Source: Diabrotica undecimpunctata (taxonomy: Eukaryota > Arthropoda > Insecta > Coleoptera > Chrysomelidae). From it: a stretch of 64,000 nt of DNA. Below the pieces are notes generated by a model. It saw only the letters and a program-made list of their open reading frames with translations. It ran no database searches and was not told the DNA's origin. The translations under genes and the position numbers were made by a program. The stretch's first letter is position 1. Each line of letters begins with the position of its first letter. The DNA lies in contig NC_092808.1 in the NCBI RefSeq assembly GCF_040954645.1, forward strand, positions 17,303,383 to 17,367,382. The letters run 5' to 3'. This document shows positions 36,404-48,267 of this stretch, one piece after another.

Positions 36404-37349
36404 TTAGGAACAATGAAAATTTTTAAAACAGTTCTTCGTTTTAGTGACTTTTCCACACTTTTTGCCACATTTTTTGTAGAACACATGTGTATAGCCATTG
36501 CACTGTAGAAATTTGCATCTTTTTGGTTTTTCGGACCATAGATACCAATGGTGAATTCCATCCATTTGAACATCCTTTATTGGCATGGTCTATGCTGGGT
36601 CCTTTCTCTTCTTTAGCTATAGCCCCTCCTCAGTTTTACTTGCTGAAGATCTCCTGTCCTGCATAATGCTTCTACCAGTTGTGCTCTAAACTGAGATTGT
36701 GTGACTTTAGGTATCGCAACAGTTCTATGTTCAGCTGAATTCTTGTAAAGAATCCAACTGTTAGCAACGGTTAGATCTAGTAGATGAAAAAATAGTCTAA
36801 AATACAATTTTTTACTCCTTTCATTTTATTCAGTCCCATATTGCTGTCCAACAAATCGACACCGTCCATATGACGGTTGTATTCTTGTACAAGACATGGA
36901 TACCTTAGTTCTTTTATTCTATTTTCTTTCTTGTCATATCTCTTGGCAGTAGTTTTAGGAACTTCGCAACCTTCGGACTATAAAGTCGATACCAACGTGC
37001 CTAATTTGTTATCTTTCCAGCCTAAACTACTTACTTCCACACCATCGCATGTAGCAACAAACTCTACACTAGTTCCTCTTCCTTAATTTTTCATAGCCTT
37101 TTTATCCGGAATCTTACAATTTGGAATCCTCTTCCTTCTTACGGTTCCTAAACTGTGAATACGTTGTTTGGAAAGATATACAAGGAGAGGTATAGAAGAG
37201 TAATATTTGTTAAAATAAAGCCTGTGATTCAAATTCCTGGGAACAATTCTAACCAATCTCACCACAACATTTGCAGTTCGCGTATCCAGAGCTAGAGCAT
37301 AGACAAAAAATTTAAAACCCCATTTATGTGGCTTGTTTGGAAGGTACAT
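36404..37349 (-). pseudogene. piggyBac-type transposase pseudogene (unit B, 5'-deleted)
   Basis: Copy of the unit A pseudogene: Cys-rich tail ending at 36404, RLFFHLLDLTVANSWILYK at 36807-36613, and KPHKWGFKFFVYA at 37349-37083. The N-terminal third is deleted. The junction at about 37348 joins the piggyBac frame directly to the end of the unknown ORF seen at 31.0-31.1 kb. Confidence 0.8.
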
Positions 37350-37916
37350 TTGAACAATTTATGAACATCAGCAAGGGAAAGAGAAAAAAGAAAAAATCGA
37401 AGAAGACTTAACTGTTGAAGTAGACTTTCAAGAGTATGAATCTGAATAAAATATCTAAAGAAATCAAAACAATAGTTAACCAAATAATCTGTGAAATGTG
37501 AAACTATTAGGAAAAAAATCATAATGACCATTTTTGTAGAGAATTTTAAGGTTTACAACTTTGGTTTAAGTTTTTTTTATAAAACTTACCGTTTTCGAGA
37601 AAAATTCACAAATCCTCAAATTTTGACTTTTGACCTCAAACTCAAATAAGTTTTGTAGCACACATTCGATCGATGGGGATTTTTAAAACTTTATTTATAA
37701 TGGTAAACCCCAGCTCTCCACCACTGTTTGGCTTTCCGGGAATTTTTGTTATTTTAAATGTCTATATTGACCGAAGTATAACCCTCAGTGGTTGATGTAT
37801 TTGATAAAAAAAAAGGTACGTTTCAATAGTAAATTTTTATTATAGTGTAATTAAACTTTACATCTAATATAAGTATTAGAGTTTAATAAAATGAAAAATG
37901 GACTTAACACATTAAC

Positions 37917-38291
37917 TTATACAGTTAACCTATCTAAACAAGCTTCATAAGAGAAAGCTTTACGCTTAGGAGAATCATCATGATTTGGTTTACATTCCTT
38001 CAAAATTTTTTGTATTGTTTCTTTTGTACGGTGTGAGTCCCCTCGTAGATTAGTATAAAGACTGTGAACTCTAGCTTCAATTAAATCTCCATTTTCTGAC
38101 ATAACACCTGCTTTGGTATATACACAGAGCATAATGGCTCCTATGTAATCCTTGTCCTCCTCTGTTACGTGAGTATACCCTTTGGTAATAATGTAATCAG
38201 GAAGCAGGCCCAAATTCTGCTGACAAGTGTTTAAATTTTCCCGCAAGTTTTCGAATTCCTCTGTTCTCTTCAGTTCTGTTGCGTCGTCAGC
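37917..38291 (-). CDS. Odorant-binding protein exon 2 (OBP-C), no exon 1 of its own
   Basis: An intact 124-codon exon after a TTGTTGTAG acceptor (exon start 38291). It begins DDATELKRTEEFENLREN and has four cysteines in the minus-C pattern. It is about 95% like OBP-D exon 2. The region that should hold the signal-peptide exon is deleted: LINE sequence at about 38560 joins directly to the sequence that follows exon 1 in unit B. It could be dead, or it could be spliced to the exon 1 at 43.4 kb as an alternative second exon. No stop codon or frameshift is seen. Confidence 0.75.
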   Translation of the reverse strand, partial: ADDATELKRTEEFENLRENLNTCQQNLGLLPDYIITKGYTHVTEEDKDYIGAIMLCVYTKAGVMSENGDLIEARVHSLYTNLRGDSHRTKETIQKILKECKPNHDDSPKRKAFSYEACLDRLTV

Positions 38292-38394
38292 CTACAACAA
38301 TATATTAACATCTTAATAAAAATCGTAAAAGATGAGAAATTCTTTGAATATATCATATAAAAATTGTGTTATAATATGTTTAACACTGTCGTTA

Positions 38395-38565
38395 GCTCTG
38401 CAGGTACTACAGCCGGTCCCAAGCCCGGATAAAATGTGGAGGGTGAATGGCAAAATTCGCGACCTAGCAATCGTAAAAACCAATACTGCTCAAAGAAACC
38501 ATGTACAGCCTCAGAACCGGATTTACGCTATGAAGACGACCACGGCAAGAAATAAGGATTTTCAC
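38395..38565 (+). pseudogene. LINE 5' fragment (unit C)
   Basis: Frame with DKMWRVNGKIRDLAIV and NRIYAMKTTTARNKD, identical in order to the start of the fragment at 39868. It ends abruptly at a deletion junction. Confidence 0.45.
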
Positions 38566-39389
38566 ATTGGTTCAGTCCTAATGGTAGCTCTCTCGTTGGC
38601 TTATTTAAGCGTAAGCGTAAGCTCTCGTAAGTCAGCATTTTAACCAATGTTGTTAAGTTGTGGGTAGTTCGAAGATTGAACACAAACATAAAATTACTTC
38701 CTTTCTGAATATCCAGGATATCAGTCGTTTAGTGAAAGTATTTCTCGAAAGTCCGCATTTCTAAGTACCTATATAGTATTTGGGTCAATATTTTGGATAA
38801 TTTGTATAGCTTCTCTCTTCAAGAGAAGATTTCTATTTTAGAGAAGACTGTGACAAATTGAGAGAAATGGAAGTAAAACAAAATCTTAATTGAGTTTGGA
38901 GAGATTAAACTATTTCAAATAAAAACAAAGAAGAGCTATACTGAAATTAGTTTTGAGCCATGGATTAGAAGTATGAGCTCTTAAAACCCTTCAATGCATG
39001 ATTTTTTATTTTTCGTTGCAAAAAAGGTTACGCTAAACTGGATTTTCGTTATTTTGTGGGAAAAAATAACAAAAAAAAATTCTGAGCAATTTTTTTTATT
39101 TTGGAAAAATATAAGTGTTGTTTATGAACAACATTATGCAAATAAGGATGTACTTAAAGCAATATTTAGGAACAATGAAAATTTTTAAAACAGTTCTTTT
39201 TACAATTTTTGTTATTTTAAATGTCTATATTGACCAGAGTATAACCCTCAGTGGTTGATGTATTTGATAAAAAAAAGGTACGTTTCAATAGCAAATTTTT
39301 ATTATAGTTTAATTTAACTTTACATCTTCTAATATAAGTATTAGAGGTTAATAAAATGAAAAATGGACTTAACACGTTAACTTATACAG

Positions 39390-42300
39390 TTAATTCAACC
39401 TATCTAAACAAGCTTCATAAGAGAAAGCTTTACGCTTAGGAGAATCATCATGATTTGGTTTACATTCCTTCAAAATTTTTTGTATTGTTTCTTTTGTACG
39501 GTGAGAGTCCCCTCGTAGATTAGTATAAAGACTGTGAACTCTAGCTTCAATTAAATCTCCATTTTCTGACATAACACCTGCTTTGGTATATACACAGAGC
39601 ATAATGGCTCCTATGTAATCCTTGTCCTCCTCTTTTACGTGAGTAAACCCTTTGGTATTAATGTCACTAGGTAGCAGGCCCAAATTCTGCTGACAAGTGT
39701 TTAAATTTTCCCGCAAGTTTTCGTATTCTTCTGTTCTCTTCTGTTCTGTTGCGTCGTCAGCCTACAACAATATATTAACATCTAATAAAAATCGTAAAAG
39801 ATGAGAAACTCTTTGAATATATCATATAAAAATTTTGTTATAATATGTTTAACACTATCTGTAGCTCTGCAGTAACACAGCCGGTCCCAAGCCCGGATAA
39901 AATGTGGAGGGTGAATGGCAAAATTCGCGACCTAGCAATCGTAAAAACCAATACTGCTCAAAGAAACCATGTACAGCCTCGGAACCGGATTTACGCTATG
40001 AAGACGACCACGGCAAGAAATAAGGATATGCTAAAAATATTCAAAACCCAGATAAGAATTACTACTTGGAATATCAGATCGCTCAACTCAAGGAAAAACA
40101 TAACGAGAATGTTTAACACGAAAATGGAGAACTAATGATAAACTTTTGTACGAATAACGAACATAGAATAAACGACACATTTTTTTACCACAAAGACAAC
40201 ATAAATATATATTCACTAACACACGTGGACAAATATATATGACAGATTATGTTATAACCAACAGAGATATACATCCACCGAAAATAATCGATGCCTCAGA
40301 AAGAAAAGAAAATTTTAAAAGAGATCTCGAAATGATAGATTCTGAAGAAGAAGAGATGTCAGATCCAGATGGCGACCAGTCTGGTCTCGTAATGTGAAAA
40401 TAACCATACACGAAGTTTAAACTAAAACATGTCAAACAAATCAAAGTCAAGGAGTAGTCACTTTAGATGTCTGAAGAGGTTCGAGTGAGTTGGATGTGTT
40501 TATAAAGTTCTTCCCGTGGTCTTTATTTATGCACATCACTCACTGCACTAATCTAAGACATGCACAACACCAAAATACTAAAAAGAATAAAGAAACTGAT
40601 CACCAAGAAATATTGATCGTTCTTGGTTGTACCAATTAGGTACTACAACAAATTACCTAGCATGAAAGACTATTGAGCTAATAATGAATCCCTTGGCAAC
40701 CCAGTCATAAAAAGGCTATAACAGGTGACCGATGTTGCTACTTGTTATCAAAAATGTACTATAATGATACTGAAAAGCATAATAATTCACCTAGGACATA
40801 TAACTTGGATGAAGTGATTTCATGTTTGAAACATACTTTTGGAAAAGCCAGAACAGAGAGTTCTCATCAGTTTATTGATGAAACTATGACCAAATTCGAG
40901 GAAAGGTCTTCCCTAAAACGGTAGATTCCTCTAAAAGGGGAATAGAAATGTGGCAAAGGTCTGACTGTTAATCTGATACATATATGACCTCAAAATTTAC
41001 TTTGGTAAAGAGGTTGAAGCTGTTGCTGGACTTTATGTAAACGTGTGGTGAAAAAACTAGCTAGTACAATACGTTCTTCTGATGTGTGCCTATGTTTCGA
41101 CAGGTTTTTCACATCTCTAAAATTATTGAGTGAACTAAATTTGCATTGTGTTGTAAAAATAAACCAAAATTTGAAGATGTCAAGAGTTGAGTCTGATTTT
41201 CAAGTTTTGGATGCTGGGGTTCTGAGTACTAAGTGGCAAGATACAAAAAGTGTCTTACTAATGTCTAACTGTTACACTACATATATATGACTTGCGGGAA
41301 AAAACTAAAAACTGGTAAACGGTCTGAAATTAAATCAGTTCATGGGATGAATAGACCTTTCTATATTTTTGTCAATAAAATTACCTTCAAAATTTATTCG
41401 TCTACTAATGGAATACATTGTTCCCAATATTAAACACTATTGGGATACAGTTGTCCCATATTCTACCGAGGATTTAAGGATATTAAAAAAAAACAGATCA
41501 CTTTGGGCACTATTATAAGACTATTGATTATATTTTTTTGTTTGAAAAGTTTTGGATATCTGCGGATTGTATTCAGTCCTGAAAGGGTTAATACTTGTTT
41601 CAAACTTTCATTCTTATTACGTTCATTATGGTATAAACGGAAATATTGTTTTGATAAAACTTTTTCTACTAAGTTGTAAACAGTTTTACTGTTAGAGCAA
41701 TGTTATATGACTTAATAATAAATATGATCACCTTAATTTCGGTATTGTTTATTTTAATAAATATTGTAGGTATCAAAAATAATGATGTAAAAATATGGTG
41801 TACAAAAAAGGAAAGTTGAAATTACATTGAAAAAATTGTCTACATCTCGATCGTGTCGTTAGTCATTACCATCGACGGGCCGGTCGTCTACCTGGTCGAT
41901 ATTGCTGAGATCATTTTTATAAATGGCAGAAGATAATTTTTCGTAGGAATAGTGACTTTGTGATCAATCAACAAGCTATTAAAAGTAAAGTGTAGGAAAG
42001 GATTGCAAAAAATACGATTTAAAGAGAAAAATATACAGTATTTATATTATCTTGTCTTATATCTAACTGTCATTGTACAGGGTTGGGATAAAGTATGGAA
42101 CTAAGTATATCTTTGAAACGAAAAAAATATTCATGAAACTTTGCATGCAAGTACAATAACACATAACTCCTCTGATGCTACATTTTTTGTTACTACTTCA
42201 CTTCTGGTTTCACTGAATATACCCTCAACTTATTTAATTTAAATGTAACATCCTATATATTTTGCAGATTTTAAAAGAACTTGATTCCTAATTTTTATAT

Positions 42301-43461
42301 ACCAAGTTTGGTAAAAGCAATTTGTTAAAATTGGAAACAAATCACTTTACAGTTAAAAAATAGGTGAATACTACGACCAACGAGAATAATAATTTAAACA
42401 AATTACTTCAAATATTTAAAATTCTCACAAAAGTTTACATCCTTACAATCCTTAGTCAATAAGAGTAAAAACTGAAACTCATGTTTACAAAAAAGAAAAC
42501 AAGTGTTAACTAGTAAGTAATTGTTATAGAATAAAACTGGTTCATTTAAATGAAAAAGATCGTATGTATTGAAATAATGATCGGTTATGGTAAACGTGTT
42601 TAAACAACATCCAAAAAAGTTGAATGTTTTGACGGAATTTTCATTTTTTTAGATTTACTAAATGAGCAATTTATTCCTGCACTTCAACAAAATGGCCAGT
42701 TGCCACAGAATTTTTGGTTTCATTAAGATGGAGCACTTTCCTACTATTATCGACCGGTTAGAAATTTTTTGAATGCGAACTTTGCAAATCCATTGATTAT
42801 ACAATATATACAATGGATTTATAGAGTGGCCTGCTTGTTCTCCGGATCTTAATGACCTTGATACGTTAGATTTTTTCTTTGAATATATCTAAAATCACGT
42901 GTTTACATTAGGCGATCAACTTGTTTGCAGGATTTGAAACAAAGAATTATTGATGAATGTGAACTAATGCGTGGAGAGGTCTTGGAAAGAGTGACTCAGG
43001 AATTTAATAATAGGCTTGCACTTGTCAGAAGGTGAACGGCGAACATTTTCAGATCTATTTTATCTAAAACTAAACCTAACAATGGAAAAGAAAAAACAAA
43101 GAATTGCATTTATAAAATACCTTGTAAATGTGAAAATTTTTATGTAGGTGAAACATCAAGACTATTAATTATTAAATATGTCACTTCTGGAAAACCGTTG
43201 TCAGGTAAAAAGATTTATTTATTTGAATAAATGTTTGGAAATTATTATTAATGATTTTTGTGTATTTTTGTATTACTAATTGAAGAATAATAAAAATCGA
43301 AAAAAATAGAAAAAAAAAAATATAAAAGTTGTTAGTAAAATTGTGGAGGCAATATGTTTATCAATATAAATAGCAATAATACAACATAGCACACGAATCA
43401 AACATTTTCTTACCAAAACAGCCACTACAACAGCTACAACAAAAAGTATAAACCTCTTCAT
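39390..43461 (-). CDS. Odorant-binding protein, minus-C type (OBP-D)
   Basis: Exon 1 is 43461-43414 (MKRFILFVVAVVVAVL, donor GTAAGAAA). Exon 2 is 39761-39390 after a TTGTTGTAG acceptor, phase 0, giving 139 residues. The mature part starts about ADDATEQKRTEEYEN, and cysteines lie in NTCQQNLG, MLCVYTK, KECKPN and EACLDR. Signal peptide and exon layout match OBP-A and OBP-B but are more diverged. The 3652-bp intron holds a LINE 5' fragment, a piggyBac fragment, a mariner remnant and a Penelope-like fragment. The pairing of these two exons is inferred from distance, phase and homology. Confidence 0.78.
39868..40420 (+). pseudogene. LINE 5' region with endonuclease pieces
   Basis: Begins like the unit C fragment, then reads IRITTWNIRSLNSRKNI (start of an APE endonuclease) and, after an internal deletion, FCTNNEHRIN and further endonuclease words at 40140-40260. 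No RT follows. Confidence 0.55.
40740..41300 (+). pseudogene. piggyBac-type transposase fragment
   Basis: 40742-40924 reads DEVISCLKHTFGKARTESSHQ and DETMTKFEERSS (first catalytic Asp region). 41045-41290 reads VKKLASTIRSSDVCLCFDRF (second Asp) and LSTKWQDTKSVLLMSNCY. It comes from a different subfamily than the 28.1- and 60.2-kb copies. Sequence after 41300 is not assignable. Confidence 0.65.
41700..42590. other. AT-rich intron DNA of OBP-D
   Basis: No gene or known repeat is recognised. Confidence 0.4.
42640..43045 (+). pseudogene. Tc1/mariner-superfamily transposase remnant
   Basis: Frames read LNEQFIPALQQNGQLPQNFW, then DGALSYYYRPVRNFLN, and DLKQRIIDECELMRGEVLER, matching the C-terminal half of a DDE_3 transposase common in insects. 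Many stops. Confidence 0.65.
43085..43200 (+). pseudogene. Penelope-like GIY-YIG fragment
   Basis: A short frame reads IYKIPCKCENFYVGETSR, the first half of a GIY-YIG domain. The remainder is lost. Confidence 0.6.
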
Positions 43462-43934
43462 ATTGGAAAATTCACTCGATATGAAACATATGATTATTAT
43501 AGCAAATCTATCGTTAATTTTTCTAGTTTTACTTAGGCAATTTTATTTCGCATAGTTCATCCACCAATGAGGTGTTTCCACGTCTAACATGATAATATAT
43601 CGAATTTTCACAATTATTGCATCTAAAGTAAATATTTGTAGTCTATAAACTAAAATCAATTAACAAAAAACCATAACACTAAATCCTGCATCTTGTTATT
43701 TATGGATTAGATTAGAAGTTAGACAATGCAAAATTAATGTCTCGTATTATGAAATTTTTAATTGGTCAATAAATTTAGAAATGGCTTTTTGGGAATCCAT
43801 TTTTGTGGCACTTATAATATTTTTAGGACTATAACCGCAATAAAGGACATAACATTTAATTAACTAGTTTATAGTCTTTCCACTTTTATATATTTACTAT
43901 TTTAATGGGAATAAGCCATAATTGAAGGTTAAAA

Positions 43935-43982
43935 TCAGTTTATTGATGTTTCAATTTCCACTTCGGAAATCGTTCTCAAAAT
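43935..43982 (-). ncRNA. Degenerate hammerhead-like remnant
   Basis: The minus strand has an 8-bp stem (CGAUUUCC/GGAAAUUG) followed by AAAC, preceded by UUUGAGAA. The arrangement resembles a hammerhead with stem II and the GAAA box, but the CUGANGA box is damaged. Probably a relic of a Penelope-like terminal repeat. Confidence 0.3.
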
Positions 43983-43989
43983 ACAAAAA

Positions 43990-44390
43990 TTAATAGATTA
44001 AACAAATTTTGTTTTTTGTTACTTGGTGAAAAATTCTTCTAATAATTTAATTTTATCTAATTCATTTATATAGACAATTCAGACATATTATACATTTTAA
44101 ATTAGATGACTTTAAAATGATATTGCCAATAGTGCTGAGTTGCGTTCCTGGGACGACTTTATTGTAAGATAGTTCATTCGATTGCATGAAATCAACTTTA
44201 ACTTGAGAATATCCGTATTATTAATATTATTATATACAGTAAGGTCTCCTTTTATGCGGTGGATACATTCCACAGAAAAGCGCATATAAAAAAATTGCAT
44301 AAAAGAAAGACAGTACTTGCCTTGAAAAAGTAGGGATACGTCCTGCAGCCTTCTAAAATTACATGAAACCAAGACAAAAACATCATCTGG
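43990..44390. other. AT-rich spacer upstream of OBP-D
   Basis: No gene is recognised. Confidence 0.4.
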
Positions 44391-44394
44391 TCAA

Positions 44395-44850
44395 TACTAT
44401 CAAAATTAGAAAGACGTCATATCTAGGACACATAATGCGCGATAGGGAATTTGAGCAGCTCCAGGTAATATTAAAAGGCATTGCATTTTTTGCACTTTTT
44501 ACCACTAGGTAGTCTACCACTATTACTTTCTTCTTACCTTTATTAATTTTAAGACCAACTTTGCTACTTTTCCACTCAACTTTACTCAAAAGATCTAGTA
44601 TTTCTTGTTTATTTGTTGCTATAAGGGTAGTGTCATCTGCAAATCTTAAATTGGAGATTGTTCTACCAGCCAACGTTACTCCATCGACCCATCCTTCTAA
44701 AGTAAGTCAGGTGAAAAAAACGCATCCTTTTCTAACTCCTCTTTTTGCTCTGAGTTGGCTTGAGAACTTCTGTCTGCTCGAAAAGTTGCCTTATTGAAGT
44801 GTCACCAGATGTATCGGTGTATCCATCTCTATTAGACCAAATGAGATGGA
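44395..44850. pseudogene. Two LINE fragments in opposite orientation
   Basis: On the plus strand 44395-44480 reads RKTSYLGHIMRDREFEQLQV (LINE C-terminus). On the minus strand 44850-44480 reads NLRFADDTTLIA (catalytic box) and VGLKINKGKKKV. The two parts of the same kind of RT thus meet tail to tail near 44480. Confidence 0.65.
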
Positions 44851-44859
44851 CAAACACTC

Positions 44860-45590
44860 TATACCTAAATGGACCAAAAATGGACCACAGACTAATTTTC
44901 TTGAATTCAAATTAATCACTAAACAAGATAATGGTTGATGCTTAATTTTTGTCGATTTATAAAAATAATTATTAATTTTACGTAGGAAAAATAAAATGCG
45001 TTTCCATATTACCAGCTCCTTCTACACACGTTTTACATTTTAAGTATATCTTATATATTATTTCAATTTAGAATGTTTTCTTTGAATAATACTATTTACG
45101 AGGTAATTTTAGAATAAACTTCACTTCATTTGCATTTCCTGTTATTTCCAAATTGGGACATTCAGGAAGGAAGGTACAATACTGACAAGAGTACAACCTT
45201 CCTAATTTAGTATTCAATATATTAATTTTAAATTACGACTAACTTTTCAGCTTTAATAACCAGTTTAGGTAAAAATTTGTGTAACTGAAAACACATACGT
45301 CATTATTTTAATTACGCGTTTTCAAGCAGGTTTATTCGGTGTTAGTTGATAATACAGAGATGTACTCTTATCTAGTGTAAAGTAGTAAAAAGCCAAATAT
45401 TCTGTTAAAGATCAAATTTGACGAACTTATCAACTGAAGGAAAAAAACAGAAGCACAGCTTCTATAATAAAAACTGACCAGATTAAGATGTGTACCATAT
45501 AGGCTAGAGGTATTTTCTCTTAATGCCTTCTTCAGACAAACTTCGTGATTTTGAACTTTTGGAGGCTTATATTAAGCCCTACATTTGAAG
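44860..45590. other. AT-rich spacer
   Basis: No gene is recognised. A CTGAAGAAG motif near 45530 (minus) lacks the rest of a hammerhead. Confidence 0.4.
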
Positions 45591-45599
45591 TCAATTCTG

Positions 45600-46420
45600 T
45601 AACTACACTCAGAGCCTGTTAAAGTCTATCTATGACTGTGTCATTAAATTTGCCGTGGGCTAAGATGACTAGGTCATCCGCAAAGCAAAAAATATGATGC
45701 CTGTCATTACTGAGTCTAGTTATCAGCCTATTCATGACCAAATTCCACAAAAGAGAAGATAAGACTTTTCCCTGCCGACAGACGGCTTCTAGTACTGACA
45801 CTATATTTCACACAGTATGTAGTCGAACGATCTGCAGCTTGTTTCACTTATTCCTTTTAGATGAATCGCCTTTGTGATTGCTTCACAGGAGATATTGTAG
45901 AATGTTCTCTCTATATGGAGAAAGGCATCCAACACCTCTGGGTTTTCCAGAACCTAGTTCATCTTCTGTATTAGATATTTAAGTGCCGTTTCCGTCGAGA
46001 GTCCTGCTTAATAGGAATACTGCCCCTGATGTATTGACCCTTTAACCAATATACCATCGCTAATAAGGCTATCGAGCCAAAGCAAGCATGTAGTATTACA
46101 TATTTTTTTTGTACAGATTATGTTCCTTCTGTAAAAATATTGAATAAATTTCTTCCGGATCCACTGGCTTATATAGCTAAAATAAGTTTATTGTCCTTTT
46201 GATTTTGTCCTAGTTTACTACTTCTTTTGCACAAGTCAGTTTTTCCTAGAACCATAAATCATGTGGTATTATATATCTAGTGGTATCAGTTTTGTTTTAG
46301 ACTCAGAAAAGTGCACCCTCAAAAGTTCTTTCAGGGTCTTTCCACACCATTCTTAGAGTATTCACCTGACGCCTTTTGAAGTAAATGAAGACTTATCTGG
46401 TCTTTTTGTAACGAAAATCA
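45600..46420 (-). pseudogene. R1/Jockey-type LINE RT remnant
   Basis: Minus-strand pieces read GLSTETALKYLIQKM, EAITKAIHLKGIS, RQGKVLSSLLWNLVMNRL and FCFADDLVILAHGKF. RT fingers, palm and FADD box are recognisable but out of frame with each other. Confidence 0.7.
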
Positions 46421-46429
46421 CCTCAGGTC

Positions 46430-47050
46430 ATTAAATAATGAAGAAGAACAGGTGGTAAAAAGTTGATCGTTTACAAAACATTAACGAAGACCTTGTTGCT
46501 CGATTCGGGAGCTTCATTGAGGGTGGGTAAGGTTATAATTGATTGAAAAGTGGCAGGTAAATCTTAATTGATAGATAATAGATAGATAAACCGTAGATAA
46601 AAATTAGACAACGAAGTATAAGTTTGACAAAAGGAGACAAGAAATACTGAATTCTAGAAACTACAAAAATTAGGGCACCAATAAGTCTTAATCTAAGACA
46701 AAAGGACGCAAGATTAAACTAATTAAACATTAGATTGACATTTAACTCAAAGACATCAAAAAGTTGTCAGTTTTCAAGTCTCAAAAAATGTGTTTATTAA
46801 ATCTTCAAAAATGCAAACATGTATTTATTAAATAGTCAAAAATAATTTACATATAACCATATTGTTATCGGTGAACTTATAAATAAAAAACACGTTGCAG
46901 TCTTTAAATAAACTGAAATAAACGGAAAATCTTGGTGCAGTCAGTGATGAACAGGGTGAGCGATTCCACCAAAAATTTGAAGGTTTTTGAACATTTTTGT
47001 TTTAATATGTAACTAGCGGACCAACTCGACATCGAGTTTTTTAAAAAAGT
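46430..47050. other. AT-rich spacer
   Basis: No gene or known repeat is recognised. Confidence 0.4.
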
Positions 47051-47059
47051 TTTATAATT

Positions 47060-47430
47060 TAAAAAAATCTACCGGAAGTAAAAATATTTTTATCAATACC
47101 TAACTCAAAAACTATAAATGATAATTTCGTGAACTTACATTTTTGAACTCTACGTTGAATTCTCTATTGATTTGACTAATAAAAACGAAACCGGAAGTCG
47201 ACCTAAAAACCGGAATGCAATTTTTAGTTCATCAAATGTCGACATGGATATCATTTAGCAGTTTATCTTGACGTTTTATGCGCGTTTCGGGTCACTTCCG
47301 GTGTCGGATCGCAACCGGAAGTACATATTTAGATTCGTCTCGACGAGACCTTTCGATCCATATATACATTGTGGGGTCTAAAACTTAAAGTAAATTTTAA
47401 CTTCCGGTCATCTCAAAACCGGAAGTGAAT
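47060..47430. repeat. CCGGAAGT-rich stretch
   Basis: Seven CCGGAA or TTCCGG motifs, most as ACCGGAAGT or ACTTCCGGT, occur in both orientations within about 370 bp of otherwise AT-rich DNA. They sit inside a degenerate repeated frame. It is probably part of an unrecognised dispersed repeat. The motif equals an ETS-factor core, but no gene start is near. Confidence 0.55.
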
Positions 47431-47439
47431 TTTTGTACC

Positions 47440-48260
47440 AAAAGAATATCTTGATAATCTCATACGTAATACTAATAATATTCCGAAAAAATATTTTAAT
47501 TATCTAATATGGATTTTGAGTAAAGTGGTGGACAAGAAAAGTATGTATTGTATATTTGGTAGGTTTTTACTTTACTTTCCTTTATATGTCCTAAAACATC
47601 TACCCAATAGGATTATTTCTTACGGGAAAAAATATTTGACTATCAGTGACGTAGCCAAACACTTGGAGAAATTTCTTACCGAAATTTATTCAGGATATCA
47701 GGAACTGAATAGTTGGGATTAAAGTTTTTGGGGTGTTTTATAGTAAGTACAAATTATAGCTTTAAAAACCCCAAAACAATTATTACAATGTGAACTCTTT
47801 GTTTTTATGAGGTTTCAAACACTTTCCATTAACAAATATTCTTGTCTTTTCTCACTCCAAAAATTTAAGGATGTCCTCGATTGCTTTTGTAAATAAAATT
47901 AGAGATATTATGCCATCCTGTCCAACAATATCTAGGGAGAAAACTAAATAACAATAATTACGATATGAGACTTATTTACGAGCGCCAATATGACTTATTT
48001 ATATCTGCAGACGGTCCTGACTGAATCTAACCCCGACATTGAAATTCAAATACTTATATTTCAGTAGGTAGCTGAAATAACCTTAAGAACTAATAACACA
48101 ATTGTATATAAATAATACTAAACATATGCAAATAAACTTTTTTTTGTTAATTGCTCTAAGCACATATTAAGAGAACTGAAGTAGGAATATTAGAGAAGTT
48201 GTTTTTTTGAATACATCAAGAAGTCTCATTAAAGACATATTAGCAGGTACTCAACTCATG
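47440..48260. other. Spacer, no clear gene
   Basis: A 68-codon plus-strand frame at 47516-47722 has no recognised domain. The rest is AT-rich. Confidence 0.35.
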
Positions 48261-48267
48261 ATCAAAT

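Larger units (their letters stand above)
21650..43480 (-). repeat. Tandem array of four odorant-binding-protein units (A-D)
   Basis: Unit starts carry the same stretch (AATTTTTGTTATTTTAAATG, then CCCTCAGTGGTTGATG) at 31505, 37741 and 39201. Unit A begins near 21650. Each unit has an OBP exon 2 at its left end on the minus strand. Units A (about 9.9 kb) and B (about 6.2 kb) share intron, exon 1, MITEs and a piggyBac copy in the same order. Unit C (about 1.5 kb) is strongly shortened. Unit D keeps exon 1 but little else in common. Local tandem duplication is the simplest explanation. Confidence 0.8.

Noticed and set aside
45505..45540. CTGAAGAAG on the minus strand resembling the 50.3-kb hammerhead
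   Set aside because: No stem II forms between the two boxes and no NUH site follows.
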